From positions 1-7,397 of the forward strand of contig CAMKZP010000178.1 in the NCBI GenBank assembly GCA_946477805.1: a DNA stretch of 7,397 nucleotides, in the 5' to 3' direction. The stretch is from an uncultured Enterobacter sp. (GTDB taxonomy: Bacteria > Pseudomonadota > Gammaproteobacteria > Enterobacterales > Enterobacteriaceae). Shown one piece after another: positions 1-6,174 of the stretch (positions are counted from its first letter, which is position 1; each line of letters begins with the position of its first letter). A model generated the notes under the pieces. It was not told the DNA's origin and made no database searches. It worked only from the letters and a program-made list of their open reading frames with translations. A program made the position numbers and the translations under genes.

Positions 1-572
1 CCACCATCGGCAAGCTGGCGCGGCAGTTCGAGCAGCAGGGTAAATCGGTGATGCTGGCGGCGGGCGATACCTTCCGTGCGGCGGCGGTTGAGCAGCTGCA
101 GGTCTGGGGCCAGCGCAACAATATTCCGGTGATTGCCCAGCATACCGGCGCAGATTCCGCATCCGTGATCTTCGACGCCATCCAGGCGGCGAAGGCGCGC
201 AACGTGGACGTGCTGATTGCCGACACCGCAGGGCGTTTGCAGAATAAATCGCACCTGATGGAAGAGCTGAAGAAAATCGTTCGCGTCATGAAGAAGCTGG
301 ACGAAGATGCACCGCATGAAATTATGCTGACTATCGACGCCAGCACCGGGCAGAACGCCATTAGCCAGGCGAAACTGTTCCATGAGGCGGTAGGACTGAC
401 GGGGATCGCGCTGACCAAGCTGGACGGCACCGCCAAAGGCGGAGTGATCTTCTCCGTGGCCGACCAGTTCGGCATTCCTATCCGCTACATCGGTGTGGGC
501 GAGCGTATTGAGGATTTGCGTCCGTTTAAGGCGGACGACTTTATTGAGGCATTATTTGCCCGAGAGGACTAA
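1..572 (+). CDS. ftsY: FtsY, signal recognition particle receptor GTPase (3' part, truncated by window start)
   Basis: This is the C-terminal 190 or so residues of FtsY, the SRP receptor that docks SRP-bound ribosomes translating inner-membrane proteins at the SecYEG translocon. The reading frame is open from the first base; an ATG at 48 is internal, not the start. The window opens just inside the P-loop, with the trailing Thr-Ile-Gly-Lys-Leu of the GKTTTIGKLA region. After it come the SRP-GTPase insertion-box motif DTFRAAA (about nt 66-86), the G3 motif DTAGR (nt 222-236), the G4 motif TKLD followed by GTAKGG (nt 414-443), and the closing GVGERIEDLRPF segment. The C-terminus FARED is that of enterobacterial FtsY. 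The acidic N-terminal A domain and the start of the NG domain lie outside the window. It is the first gene of ftsYEX; its TAA is 2 bases before the ftsE start, which implies co-translation. Confidence 0.98.
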   Translation, partial: TIGKLARQFEQQGKSVMLAAGDTFRAAAVEQLQVWGQRNNIPVIAQHTGADSASVIFDAIQAAKARNVDVLIADTAGRLQNKSHLMEELKKIVRVMKKLDEDAPHEIMLTIDASTGQNAISQAKLFHEAVGLTGIALTKLDGTAKGGVIFSVADQFGIPIRYIGVGERIEDLRPFKADDFIEALFARED

Positions 573-574
573 CA

Positions 575-1246
575 ATGATTCGCTTTGAACACGTCAGCAA
601 GGCCTATCTCGGTGGGAGACAAGCGCTGCAGGGAGTCACGTTCCACCTGCAACCGGGCGAGATGGCATTCCTGACCGGCCATTCCGGCGCGGGGAAAAGT
701 ACCCTGCTCAAGCTTATCTGTGGGATCGAACGGCCAAGCGCCGGGAAAATCTTTTTCAGCGGCCACGACATCAGCCGCCTGAAAAACCGCGAAGTGCCGT
801 TCCTGCGTCGTCAGATCGGCATGATTTTCCAGGATCACCACCTGCTGATGGATCGCACCGTTTTCGATAACGTGGCTATCCCGCTGATTATTGCCGGTGC
901 CAGCTACGATGATATCCGCCGCCGCGTCTCTGCGGCGCTGGACAAAGTCGGGCTGCTGGACAAAGCGAAGAATTTCCCGATCCAGCTCTCCGGTGGTGAA
1001 CAGCAGCGCGTGGGCATTGCCCGTGCGGTGGTCAACAAGCCTGCCGTGCTGCTGGCGGATGAACCGACCGGTAACCTGGACGATGCCCTGTCCGAAGGGA
1101 TTTTGCGTCTGTTTGAGGAATTTAACCGCGTGGGGGTAACGGTATTGATGGCGACGCACGACATGGGGCTGATTTCCCGTCGTTCGTACCGCATGCTGAC
1201 CCTGAGTGACGGGCATTTGCACGGAGGCCACGGTGAACAAGCGTGA
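575..1246 (+). CDS. ftsE: FtsE, cell division ATP-binding protein
   Basis: FtsE is the cytoplasmic ATPase of the FtsEX complex, an ABC-type machine at the septal ring. It does not transport a substrate; it uses ATP hydrolysis to activate periplasmic EnvC and so the amidases that split septal peptidoglycan. The 223-residue product (E. coli: 222) has every ABC ATPase motif: Walker A GHSGAGKS (residues 35-42), Q-loop Gln86, signature LSGGEQQR (138-145), Walker B LLADEP (Asp162, Glu163) and H-loop His195. The ATG at 575 follows the ftsY stop after 2 bases, with an SD-like GAGAGGA stretch at the end of ftsY. The last 14 bases overlap ftsX, as is usual for a subunit pair made in fixed ratio. A long minus-strand frame runs through this gene but is only a shadow of its codon bias. 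Confidence 0.99.
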   Translation: MIRFEHVSKAYLGGRQALQGVTFHLQPGEMAFLTGHSGAGKSTLLKLICGIERPSAGKIFFSGHDISRLKNREVPFLRRQIGMIFQDHHLLMDRTVFDNVAIPLIIAGASYDDIRRRVSAALDKVGLLDKAKNFPIQLSGGEQQRVGIARAVVNKPAVLLADEPTGNLDDALSEGILRLFEEFNRVGVTVLMATHDMGLISRRSYRMLTLSDGHLHGGHGEQA

Positions 1247-2288
1247 TGCAATAAACCAGATTCGGCAGTTCGGAAACCGCTTTGACCGTTTCCGCAAGCC
1301 GCAGGGTGGCGGTGACGGTAATCGCAATGCGCCAAAGCGTGCGAAAGCCGCGCCGAAGCCAAACTCCCGCAAAACCAACGTCTTTAACGAGCAGGTGCGC
1401 TACGCCTTCCACGGCGCGCTGCAGGATTTAAAAAGCAAGCCGCTGGCGACGTTCCTGACGGTGATGGTCATCGCCATCTCCCTGACGCTGCCAAGCGTCT
1501 GCTACATGGTCTACAAGAACGTGAACCAGGCGGCGTCGCAGTATTATCCGTCGCCGCAGATCACCGTCTATCTGGATAAAGCGCTCGACGATAACGCCGC
1601 CGCGCAGGTGGTCGGGCAAATCCAGGCCGAGCAGGGCGTGGAGAAGGTGAACTACCTCTCGCGCGATGAAGCGCTGGGCGAGTTCCGCAACTGGTCAGGC
1701 TTTGGCGGCGCGCTGGATATGCTGGAAGAGAACCCGCTGCCCGCCGTGGCCGTGGTGATCCCGAAGCTCGATTTCCAGGGCACCGATTCGCTTAACACCC
1801 TGCGCGACCGCATCACCCGTATCAACGGGATCGACGAAGTGCGCATGGACGACAGCTGGTTCGCGCGTCTGGCTGCCCTGACCGGCCTTGTTGGGCGCGT
1901 GGCGGCGATGATCGGCGTGCTGATGGTGGCGGCGGTATTCCTCGTCATCGGTAACAGCGTGCGTCTGAGCATCTTCGCCCGTCGCGACACCATCAACGTG
2001 CAGAAACTGATTGGCGCGACGGATGGTTTCATCCTGCGTCCGTTCCTCTACGGCGGCGCACTGCTCGGTTTTTCCGGCGCATTTCTTTCACTGATATTGT
2101 CAGAAATTTTGGTGATGCGGCTTTCCTCTGCCGTCACCGACGTGGCGCAGGTTTTCGGAACTAAGTTTGATATCAGTGGGTTAGGGTTCGATGAGTGCCT
2201 GTTGCTGCTGCTGGTCTGCTCCATGATCGGCTGGATTGCCGCATGGCTGGCGACGGTTCAACATTTACGCCACTTTACTCCCGACTAA
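1233..2288 (+). CDS. ftsX: FtsX, cell division permease-like membrane subunit
   Basis: FtsX is the inner-membrane partner of FtsE and transmits its ATPase cycle to EnvC through a large periplasmic loop. I place the start at GTG 1233, giving 351 residues (E. coli: 352). GGAGG at 1223-1227 lies 5 bases upstream, and the N-terminus then reads (M)NKRDAINQIRQF as in E. coli. An in-frame GTG at 1206 would add 9 residues but has no such site. The layout fits the family: a basic cytoplasmic N-tail (about 1-70), TM1 (about 72-94), the periplasmic domain (about 95-205), then TM2 (about 210-232), TM3 (about 271-294) and TM4 (about 322-344). The conserved FxxRRDxIxVQKLIGATDGFI stretch, which should contact FtsE, lies between TM2 and TM3. 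The terminal codons run up to the rpoH promoter region. Confidence 0.98.
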   Translation: MNKRDAINQIRQFGNRFDRFRKPQGGGDGNRNAPKRAKAAPKPNSRKTNVFNEQVRYAFHGALQDLKSKPLATFLTVMVIAISLTLPSVCYMVYKNVNQAASQYYPSPQITVYLDKALDDNAAAQVVGQIQAEQGVEKVNYLSRDEALGEFRNWSGFGGALDMLEENPLPAVAVVIPKLDFQGTDSLNTLRDRITRINGIDEVRMDDSWFARLAALTGLVGRVAAMIGVLMVAAVFLVIGNSVRLSIFARRDTINVQKLIGATDGFILRPFLYGGALLGFSGAFLSLILSEILVMRLSSAVTDVAQVFGTKFDISGLGFDECLLLLLVCSMIGWIAAWLATVQHLRHFTPD

Positions 2289-2296
2289 TAAAAGCG

Positions 2297-2305
2297 TGAT
2301 ATAAT
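2297..2305 (+). promoter_or_regulatory. rpoH P1-like sigma-70 promoter, extended -10
   Basis: TGaTATAAT is a perfect extended -10 element beginning 9 bases after the ftsX stop. There is no convincing -35 hexamer at 16-18 bases (the bases there read ACTCCC or similar), which is typical of extended -10 promoters. Its place directly after ftsX corresponds to the distal sigma-70 promoter P1 of E. coli rpoH. Initiation would be expected near 2311-2314. The assignment to P1 is by position and remembered similarity. Confidence 0.7.
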
Positions 2306-2342
2306 CTTTCCCTGCACCGAGATGTTCGCTCTGCAGGGAAAG
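2306..2342 (+). other. Perfect 11-bp inverted repeat after ftsX
   Basis: CTTTCCCTGCA (2306-2316) is exactly complementary to TGCAGGGAAAG (2332-2342) across a 15-base loop. No U-tract follows, so it is not a canonical intrinsic terminator. It may end or stabilise the 3' end of ftsYEX transcripts. It abuts the TATAAT at 2300-2305, so the expected P1 start falls inside the left arm. The full hairpin could then form only in RNA reading through from ftsX. Confidence 0.7.
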
Positions 2343-2370
2343 CGTCCCTGTTGTCTCTTCCCCTGTAATC

Positions 2371-2405
2371 ATCTTCATGTCACATTTTGTGCGTAATTTA
2401 TTCAC
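2371..2405 (+). promoter_or_regulatory. CRP-like half-sites upstream of rpoH
   Basis: A TCACA half-site (2380-2384) and a TGTG half-site (2388-2391) lie upstream of the proximal rpoH promoters. In E. coli, CRP and CytR act on this part of the rpoH region. Neither half-site has a good partner at the standard 6-base spacing of TGTGA-N6-TCACA, so this rests mostly on position and on remembered similarity of the tract to E. coli. Confidence 0.3.
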
Positions 2406-2406
2406 T
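2398..2406 (+). promoter_or_regulatory. Degenerate DnaA box candidate
   Basis: TTATTCACT matches the DnaA box TTATCCACA at 7 of 9 positions. It sits 15 bases upstream of a perfect box in the opposite orientation (2422-2430). DnaA binding near the rpoH P3/P4 promoters is known in E. coli, which supports this weak match. Confidence 0.4.
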
Positions 2407-2415
2407 GTTGCAGCC

Positions 2416-2443
2416 GGAACTTGTGGATAAAATCACTGTCTGA
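2416..2443 (+). promoter_or_regulatory. rpoH P3-like sigma-E promoter
   Basis: GGAACTT (2416-2422) and TCTGA (2439-2443) are separated by 16 bases. This is the sigma-E (RpoE) promoter pattern and matches rpoH P3 of E. coli. It lets envelope stress and extreme heat, when sigma-70 is inactivated, sustain rpoH transcription. It gives a 5' leader of roughly 90 bases before the rpoH start. Confidence 0.88.
2422..2430 (-). promoter_or_regulatory. DnaA box inside the sigma-E promoter spacer
   Basis: TGTGGATAA is the exact reverse complement of the high-affinity DnaA box TTATCCACA. It begins at the last base of the -35 element and fills the first half of the P3 spacer. A DnaA molecule here would block sigma-E RNA polymerase. 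DnaA repression of rpoH P3 and P4 is established for E. coli; that it works here is inferred from the conserved site. Confidence 0.75.
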
Positions 2444-2539
2444 TAAAAGAGTGAATGCTAATCTCGCTGCTCAAACGCTTTGGCATGGTTGTTGCCTGAT
2501 GGGGATAACCTGGACCAGAAGAAACATTGAGAGGAATGA

Positions 2540-2747
2540 ATGACCAAAGAAATGCAAACTTTAGCTTTAGCCCCTGTTGGTAACCTGGAGTCTTACATCC
2601 GGGCTGCGAACACCTGGCCGATGTTGACGGCCGAGGAAGAGAAGGAGCTTGCTGAAAAGCTGCATTACCAGGGCGATCTGGAAGCAGCTAAGACGCTGAT
2701 CCTGTCTCACCTGCGCTTTGTTGTTCACGTTGCTCGTAACTACTCGG
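2540..2747 (+). promoter_or_regulatory. rpoH mRNA thermosensor (5' coding region)
   Basis: In E. coli the start of the rpoH coding region pairs with a segment about 110-210 bases into the gene, which hides the start until heat melts it. The first 30 or so codon bases here are nearly those I recall from E. coli (AAATGCAAA then TTTAGCTTTAGCCCC). One supporting pairing can be seen: TTAGCT (2561-2566) is complementary to AGCTAA (2686-2691), in the expected internal segment. I have not folded the RNA; function is inferred by homology. Confidence 0.5.
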
Positions 2748-3397
2748 GCTACGGCCTGCCGCAGGCGGACTTGATTCAGGAAGGTAACATTGGCCTGATG
2801 AAGGCTGTACGTCGCTTTAACCCGGAAGTGGGTGTGCGACTGGTCTCCTTCGCCGTGCACTGGATCAAAGCAGAAATTCACGAATACGTCCTGCGTAACT
2901 GGCGTATTGTGAAAGTCGCCACGACCAAAGCGCAGCGCAAACTGTTCTTCAACCTGCGTAAAACCAAGCAGCGTCTGGGCTGGTTCAACCAGGATGAAGT
3001 AGAAATGGTGGCGCGCGAGCTGGGCGTATCCAGCAAAGACGTCCGTGAGATGGAGTCCCGCATGGCCGCGCAGGACATGACGTTTGATATGTCCTCCGAC
3101 GATGACGCCTCTGACAGCCAGCCGATGGCCCCGGTCCTGTACCTGCAGGATAAAACCTCTAACTTTGCCGACGGCATCGAAGAGGACAACTGGGAAGACC
3201 AGGCGGCGAACAAGCTGACCTTTGCGATGGAAGGCCTTGACGAGCGTAGCCAGGACATCATCCGCGCCCGCTGGCTGGACGAAGACAACAAGTCCACGCT
3301 GCAGGAGCTGGCTGACCGCTACGGCGTCTCCGCTGAACGTGTGCGTCAGCTCGAAAAGAACGCTATGAAGAAACTTCGCGCCGCTATCGAAGCGTAA
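2540..3397 (+). CDS. rpoH: RpoH, heat-shock sigma factor sigma-32
   Basis: RpoH directs RNA polymerase to heat-shock promoters (chaperones and proteases) and is itself controlled by translation, DnaK/DnaJ sequestration and FtsH degradation. The product is 285 residues against 284 in E. coli. It shows region 2 with DLIQEGNIGL (77-86) and the -10 recognition segment (about 95-125). Next is the sigma-32-specific RpoH box QRKLFFNLR (132-140), and then the region 4.2 helix-turn-helix (about 254-280, LQELADRYGVSAERVRQLE). The feedback-control residues Leu47, Ala50 and Ile54 are all kept. The extra residue lies in the acidic linker (DDDASDS, about 177-183). ATG 2540 is preceded by GAGAGGA (2529-2535). 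An ATG at 2536 is out of frame. The gene has its own promoters and terminator. Confidence 0.99.
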   Translation: MTKEMQTLALAPVGNLESYIRAANTWPMLTAEEEKELAEKLHYQGDLEAAKTLILSHLRFVVHVARNYSGYGLPQADLIQEGNIGLMKAVRRFNPEVGVRLVSFAVHWIKAEIHEYVLRNWRIVKVATTKAQRKLFFNLRKTKQRLGWFNQDEVEMVARELGVSSKDVREMESRMAAQDMTFDMSSDDDASDSQPMAPVLYLQDKTSNFADGIEEDNWEDQAANKLTFAMEGLDERSQDIIRARWLDEDNKSTLQELADRYGVSAERVRQLEKNAMKKLRAAIEA

Positions 3398-3419
3398 TTT
3401 CCGCGAAGTCTACAGAGAG

Positions 3420-3453
3420 CCCCTGGATGAGAGTCCGGGGGTTTTGTTTTTTT
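3420..3453 (+). terminator. Rho-independent terminator of rpoH
   Basis: The stem pairs CCCCTGGA (3420-3427) with TCCGGGGG (3434-3441): 8 bp with one G-U, around a 6-base loop. It is followed by TTTTGTTTTTTT (3442-3453). It begins 22 bases past the rpoH stop and separates rpoH from the aminotransferase gene. Confidence 0.95.
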
Positions 3454-3533
3454 AGCGCCCGCTCTGGCGAATTTCTCCCCCCTGGCAAACACTTACTGAT
3501 GCGCTAAGCAGGCGACTTTCTCAGGGGGACAGG

Positions 3534-4799
3534 GTGAAAAATAACGAACTGAACGACCGGCGTTTACAGGCGACGCCGCGCGGCATCGGCGTCATGTGTA
3601 ACTTTTATGCCGATAAAGCCGAAAATGCCACGGTGTGGGACGTGGAAGGCAACGAGTATATTGATTTTGCCGCCGGGATCGCCGTGCTGAATACCGGCCA
3701 TCGCCATCCTAAAGTTATTGCCGCCATCGAAAAACAACTTCACGCCTTTACCCATACTGCCTATCAAATCGTCCCTTACGAAGGCTATGTGACGCTTGCC
3801 GAGCGCATCAACGCGCGCGTGCCGATTGACGGCCCGGTCAAAACCGCCTTCTTCTCAACGGGCGCGGAAGCCGTCGAAAACGCGGTCAAAATTGCCCGCG
3901 CCTGGACCCGGCGTCCCGGCCTTATCACCTTTGGCGGTGCCTTTCACGGCCGCACCTTTATGACCATGGCGCTGACCGGCAAAGTCGCGCCCTATAAGCT
4001 CGGCTTCGGCCCGTTCCCCGGTTCCGTCTATCATGCGCAATTCCCCAACGACCTGTACGGCATCAGCTCGGCGGACGCCATTAAAAGCCTCGAGCGCATC
4101 TTCAAAGCGGATATCGCGCCCGATCAGGTGGCGGCCATTATCCTTGAACCGGTTCAGGGGGAGGGCGGTTTCAACGTCGCCCCGGCTGATTTTATGCAGG
4201 CGCTGCGCGCCCTGTGCGACACCCACGGGATTTTGCTGATTGCCGACGAAGTGCAAACCGGCTTCGCGCGCACCGGAAAATTGTTCGCGATGGAAAACCA
4301 CTGCGTGAAGCCGGATCTGATCGCCATGGCGAAAAGCCTGGCGGGGGGGATGCCGCTCTCGGCGGTTTCTGGCCGGGCAGAGGTGATGGACGCGCCCGCG
4401 CCCGGCGGGCTGGGCGGCACCTATGCCGGAAATCCGCTGGCAATTGCGGCAGCGCACGCGGTGCTGGACGTGATTGACGAAGACGATCTCTGCACCCGCG
4501 CGGCGCACCTTGGCCACCATCTGGTGGAAGTGCTGAATAAGGCCAAAGACAGCTGTGCGTATATCGCGGACATCCGCGCCCAGGGCTCGATGGTGGCGGT
4601 AGAGTTCAACGATCCGCAAACCGGGCTGCCCTCGCCGGAATTTACCCGTGAAGTTCAGGCGCGCGCGCTGCAGGAGGGATTATTGCTGCTGAGCTGCGGG
4701 GTGAACGGCAACGTGATCCGCTTCCTCTACCCGCTCACCATCCCCGAAGCGCAGTTCCGCCAGGCGCTGGATATTATTTCCGCCTCGCTGACGCGCTAA
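3534..4799 (+). CDS. puuE: PuuE/GabT-type 4-aminobutyrate--2-oxoglutarate aminotransferase
   Basis: This is a class-III PLP aminotransferase that should convert GABA and 2-oxoglutarate to succinate semialdehyde and glutamate in the cytoplasm. It has 421 residues, the same length as E. coli PuuE, and is closer to PuuE than to GabT as I recall them. PuuE-like stretches include MCNFYADKAENAT, FTHTAYQIVPYE, KLGFGPFPGSVYH and GNVIRFLYPLTIPEAQF. PLP features are visible: phosphate-binding TGAEA (Gly110-Ala111), FHGRT, EPVQGEGG, IADEVQ with the ring-binding Asp238, and catalytic Lys267 in MAKSLAGGMPLS. The start is GTG 3534 with AGGGGGA (3523-3529) 4 bases upstream; it aligns with the usual N-terminus. 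It stands alone after the rpoH terminator, not in a puu or gab operon, so it may be a second copy. Close ornithine or acetylornithine aminotransferase relatives are possible but less likely. The symbol denotes the family; databases may use gabT. Confidence 0.9.
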   Translation: MKNNELNDRRLQATPRGIGVMCNFYADKAENATVWDVEGNEYIDFAAGIAVLNTGHRHPKVIAAIEKQLHAFTHTAYQIVPYEGYVTLAERINARVPIDGPVKTAFFSTGAEAVENAVKIARAWTRRPGLITFGGAFHGRTFMTMALTGKVAPYKLGFGPFPGSVYHAQFPNDLYGISSADAIKSLERIFKADIAPDQVAAIILEPVQGEGGFNVAPADFMQALRALCDTHGILLIADEVQTGFARTGKLFAMENHCVKPDLIAMAKSLAGGMPLSAVSGRAEVMDAPAPGGLGGTYAGNPLAIAAAHAVLDVIDEDDLCTRAAHLGHHLVEVLNKAKDSCAYIADIRAQGSMVAVEFNDPQTGLPSPEFTREVQARALQEGLLLLSCGVNGNVIRFLYPLTIPEAQFRQALDIISASLTR

Positions 4800-4807
4800 C
4801 GCCAAAA

Positions 4808-4831
4808 GCCCGGCGCAAAACGCTGCCGGGC
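4808..4831 (+). terminator. Hairpin after the aminotransferase gene, possible terminator
   Basis: GCCCGGC (4808-4814) pairs perfectly with GCCGGGC (4825-4831) across a 10-base loop, 8 bases past the stop codon. No T-run follows on the + strand (ATAGCATAG), so it is a weak terminator at best or a 3'-end stabiliser. On the - strand it would be followed by TTTTGGC, but no - strand gene leads into it. Confidence 0.45.
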
Positions 4832-4888
4832 ATAGCATAGATACATTTCAAATTAGCTATTCCAAAATCATAAAAATCGGGTATGTTT

Positions 4889-4903
4889 TAGCAGAGTATG
4901 CTG
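4889..4903 (+). promoter_or_regulatory. Lrp-like binding site in the livJ leader
   Basis: TAGCAGAGTATGCTG matches the Lrp consensus YAGHAWATTWTDCTR at 13 of 15 positions and contains the inverted repeat AGCA-N5-TGCT. livJ is a known Lrp/leucine-regulated gene in E. coli. The surrounding AT-rich region (4840-4996) has several possible -10 hexamers (TATGTT 4882, TATGCT 4897, TATAAA 4925), none with a good -35, so I do not fix the promoter. A -10 at 4897 would lie inside the Lrp site. The leader between this site and the livJ start is about 90 bases. Confidence 0.5.
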
Positions 4904-4996
4904 AAAAAGCGCGAACAGCAGGCCTATAAATGAAATAAAGCGCTACACAACAACATCACAACAATCGTTATAACCAGAACAATGGGGATTCTCAGG

Positions 4997-6097
4997 ATGA
5001 ACATGAAGGGTAAAGCGTTACTGGCAGGATGTATGGCGTTGGCATTCAGCGCAATGGCTCAGGCAGACATTAAAGTCGCGGTTGTTGGCGCAATGTCCGG
5101 CCCGGTGGCGCAGTACGGTGACCAGGAATTTACGGGCGCAGAGCAGGCGGTTGCCGACATTAATGCCAAGGGCGGCATCAAGGGCGAAAAGCTGCAGATT
5201 GTAAAATATGACGATGCCTGTGACCCGAAACAGGCGGTTGCGGTGGCGAACAAAGTGGTGAACGACGGGATCAAATACGTTATCGGCCACCTGTGCTCCT
5301 CCTCTACGCAGCCCGCGTCTGACATCTACGAAGACGAAGGTATTCTGATGATCACCCCGGCCGCCACCGCGCCGGAGCTGACCGCTCGCGGCTATAAGCT
5401 GATCCTGCGCACCACCGGTCTGGACTCTGACCAGGGCCCAACCGCAGCGAAATACATCGTTGAAAAAGTGAAGCCGAAGCGCATCGCTATCGTTCACGAT
5501 AAACAGCAGTACGGTGAAGGCCTGGCGCGCTCCGTGCAGGATAACCTCAAGAAAGCCAATGCCGACGTGGTGTTCTTCGACGGCATTACCGCCGGTGAGA
5601 AAGACTTCTCCACCCTGGTGGCGCGCCTGAAGAAAGAGAATATCGATTTCGTTTACTACGGCGGCTACCACCCGGAAATGGGCCAGATCCTGCGCCAGGC
5701 GCGCGCTGCCGGTCTGAAAACCCAGTTTATGGGCCCGGAAGGCGTGGCGAACGTCTCCCTCTCTAACATTGCGGGTGAATCCGCTGAAGGCCTGCTGGTG
5801 ACCAAGCCGAAGAACTACGACCAGGTGCCTGCGAACAAACCTGTTGTGGATGCGATCAAGGCGAAGAAACAGGATCCAAGCGGCGCGTTCGTCTGGACCA
5901 CCTACGCGGCGCTGCAGTCTCTGCAGGCGGGCCTGAACCAGTCAGCCGATCCGGCTGAGATTGCCACCTGGCTGAAAGCAAACTCCGTCGACACCGTGAT
6001 GGGGCCGCTCTCCTGGGACGAGAAGGGCGATCTGAAGGGCTTCGAGTTCGGCGTGTTTGACTGGCATGCCAACGGTACGGCGACCGACGCTAAGTAA
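4997..6097 (+). CDS. livJ: LivJ, periplasmic Leu/Ile/Val-binding protein
   Basis: LivJ captures leucine, isoleucine and valine in the periplasm and hands them to the LivHMGF ABC transporter. I choose ATG 4997 over the ATG at 4982: GGGGA (4984-4988) lies 8 bases upstream, and the N-terminus is then the LivJ signal peptide. The peptide is MNMKGKALLAGCMALAFSAMAQA (1-23, shown as KALLAG-hydrophobic core-AQA), cut before Asp24. The product is 366 residues (E. coli: 367). It is LivJ and not the leucine-specific LivK: it has AQYGDQEF with Tyr where LivK has Trp, and ITPAATAPELTARGY where LivK has ISPGATNPELTQRGY. The two cysteines in DDACDPK and GHLCSSS should form the known disulfide. In E. coli panM and livKHMGF follow; here livJ is followed by a hairpin and convergent foreign-looking genes. 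Confidence 0.97.
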   Translation: MNMKGKALLAGCMALAFSAMAQADIKVAVVGAMSGPVAQYGDQEFTGAEQAVADINAKGGIKGEKLQIVKYDDACDPKQAVAVANKVVNDGIKYVIGHLCSSSTQPASDIYEDEGILMITPAATAPELTARGYKLILRTTGLDSDQGPTAAKYIVEKVKPKRIAIVHDKQQYGEGLARSVQDNLKKANADVVFFDGITAGEKDFSTLVARLKKENIDFVYYGGYHPEMGQILRQARAAGLKTQFMGPEGVANVSLSNIAGESAEGLLVTKPKNYDQVPANKPVVDAIKAKKQDPSGAFVWTTYAALQSLQAGLNQSADPAEIATWLKANSVDTVMGPLSWDEKGDLKGFEFGVFDWHANGTATDAK

Positions 6098-6104
6098 TTA
6101 CAAT

Positions 6105-6138
6105 AACCCTCTCCCCAACAGGGAGAGGGTTCTCTTAT
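6105..6138 (+). terminator. Hairpin terminator after livJ, possibly bidirectional
   Basis: AACCCTCTCCC (6105-6115) pairs perfectly with GGGAGAGGGTT (6121-6131) around a 5-base CAACA loop, 7 bases past the livJ stop. The + strand continues TTCTCTTAT, a modest T-rich tail; the - strand continues TTATTG. It lies between convergent genes and could end transcripts from both sides. Confidence 0.75.
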
Positions 6139-6174
6139 CCTTCGTCACACCTGTCCTCAAGCTGGTGAGGGGGA
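6105..6174. repeat. Candidate enterobacterial CCCTCTCCC/GGTGAGGGG intergenic repeat
   Basis: The core CCCTCTCCC-loop-GGGAGAGGG, followed further on by GGTGAGGGGG (6165-6174), resembles a short dispersed intergenic palindrome common in Enterobacter and Klebsiella genomes. In those copies the two blocks are usually closer together; here about 35 bases lie between them. A second small hairpin, CCTCA (6155-6159) with TGAGG (6166-6170), is also present. The copy would be degenerate or split, and it runs right up to the stop codon of the next - strand gene. Confidence 0.3.

Noticed and set aside
1206..1232. Upstream in-frame GTG as ftsX start.
   Set aside because: GGAGG at 1223-1227 is ideally spaced for GTG 1233, and that start gives the known FtsX N-terminus and length.
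569..1378. Long minus-strand open frame (269 codons) opposite ftsE and the start of ftsX.
   Set aside because: It is antisense to two intact core genes, has low-complexity Arg/Gln/His-rich translation and no family resemblance; it is a shadow of codon bias.
3855..4619. Long minus-strand open frame (254 codons) opposite the aminotransferase.
   Set aside because: Same reasoning: antisense to an intact enzyme gene with all motifs, composition typical of a GC-rich shadow.
4982..4996. ATG at 4982 as livJ start.
   Set aside because: It would put five extra residues before a standard signal peptide and lacks a good ribosome binding site, while GGGGA suits ATG 4997.
5018..5671. Minus-strand open frame (217 codons) opposite livJ.
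   Set aside because: Antisense to an intact, highly conserved gene; no recognisable domain.
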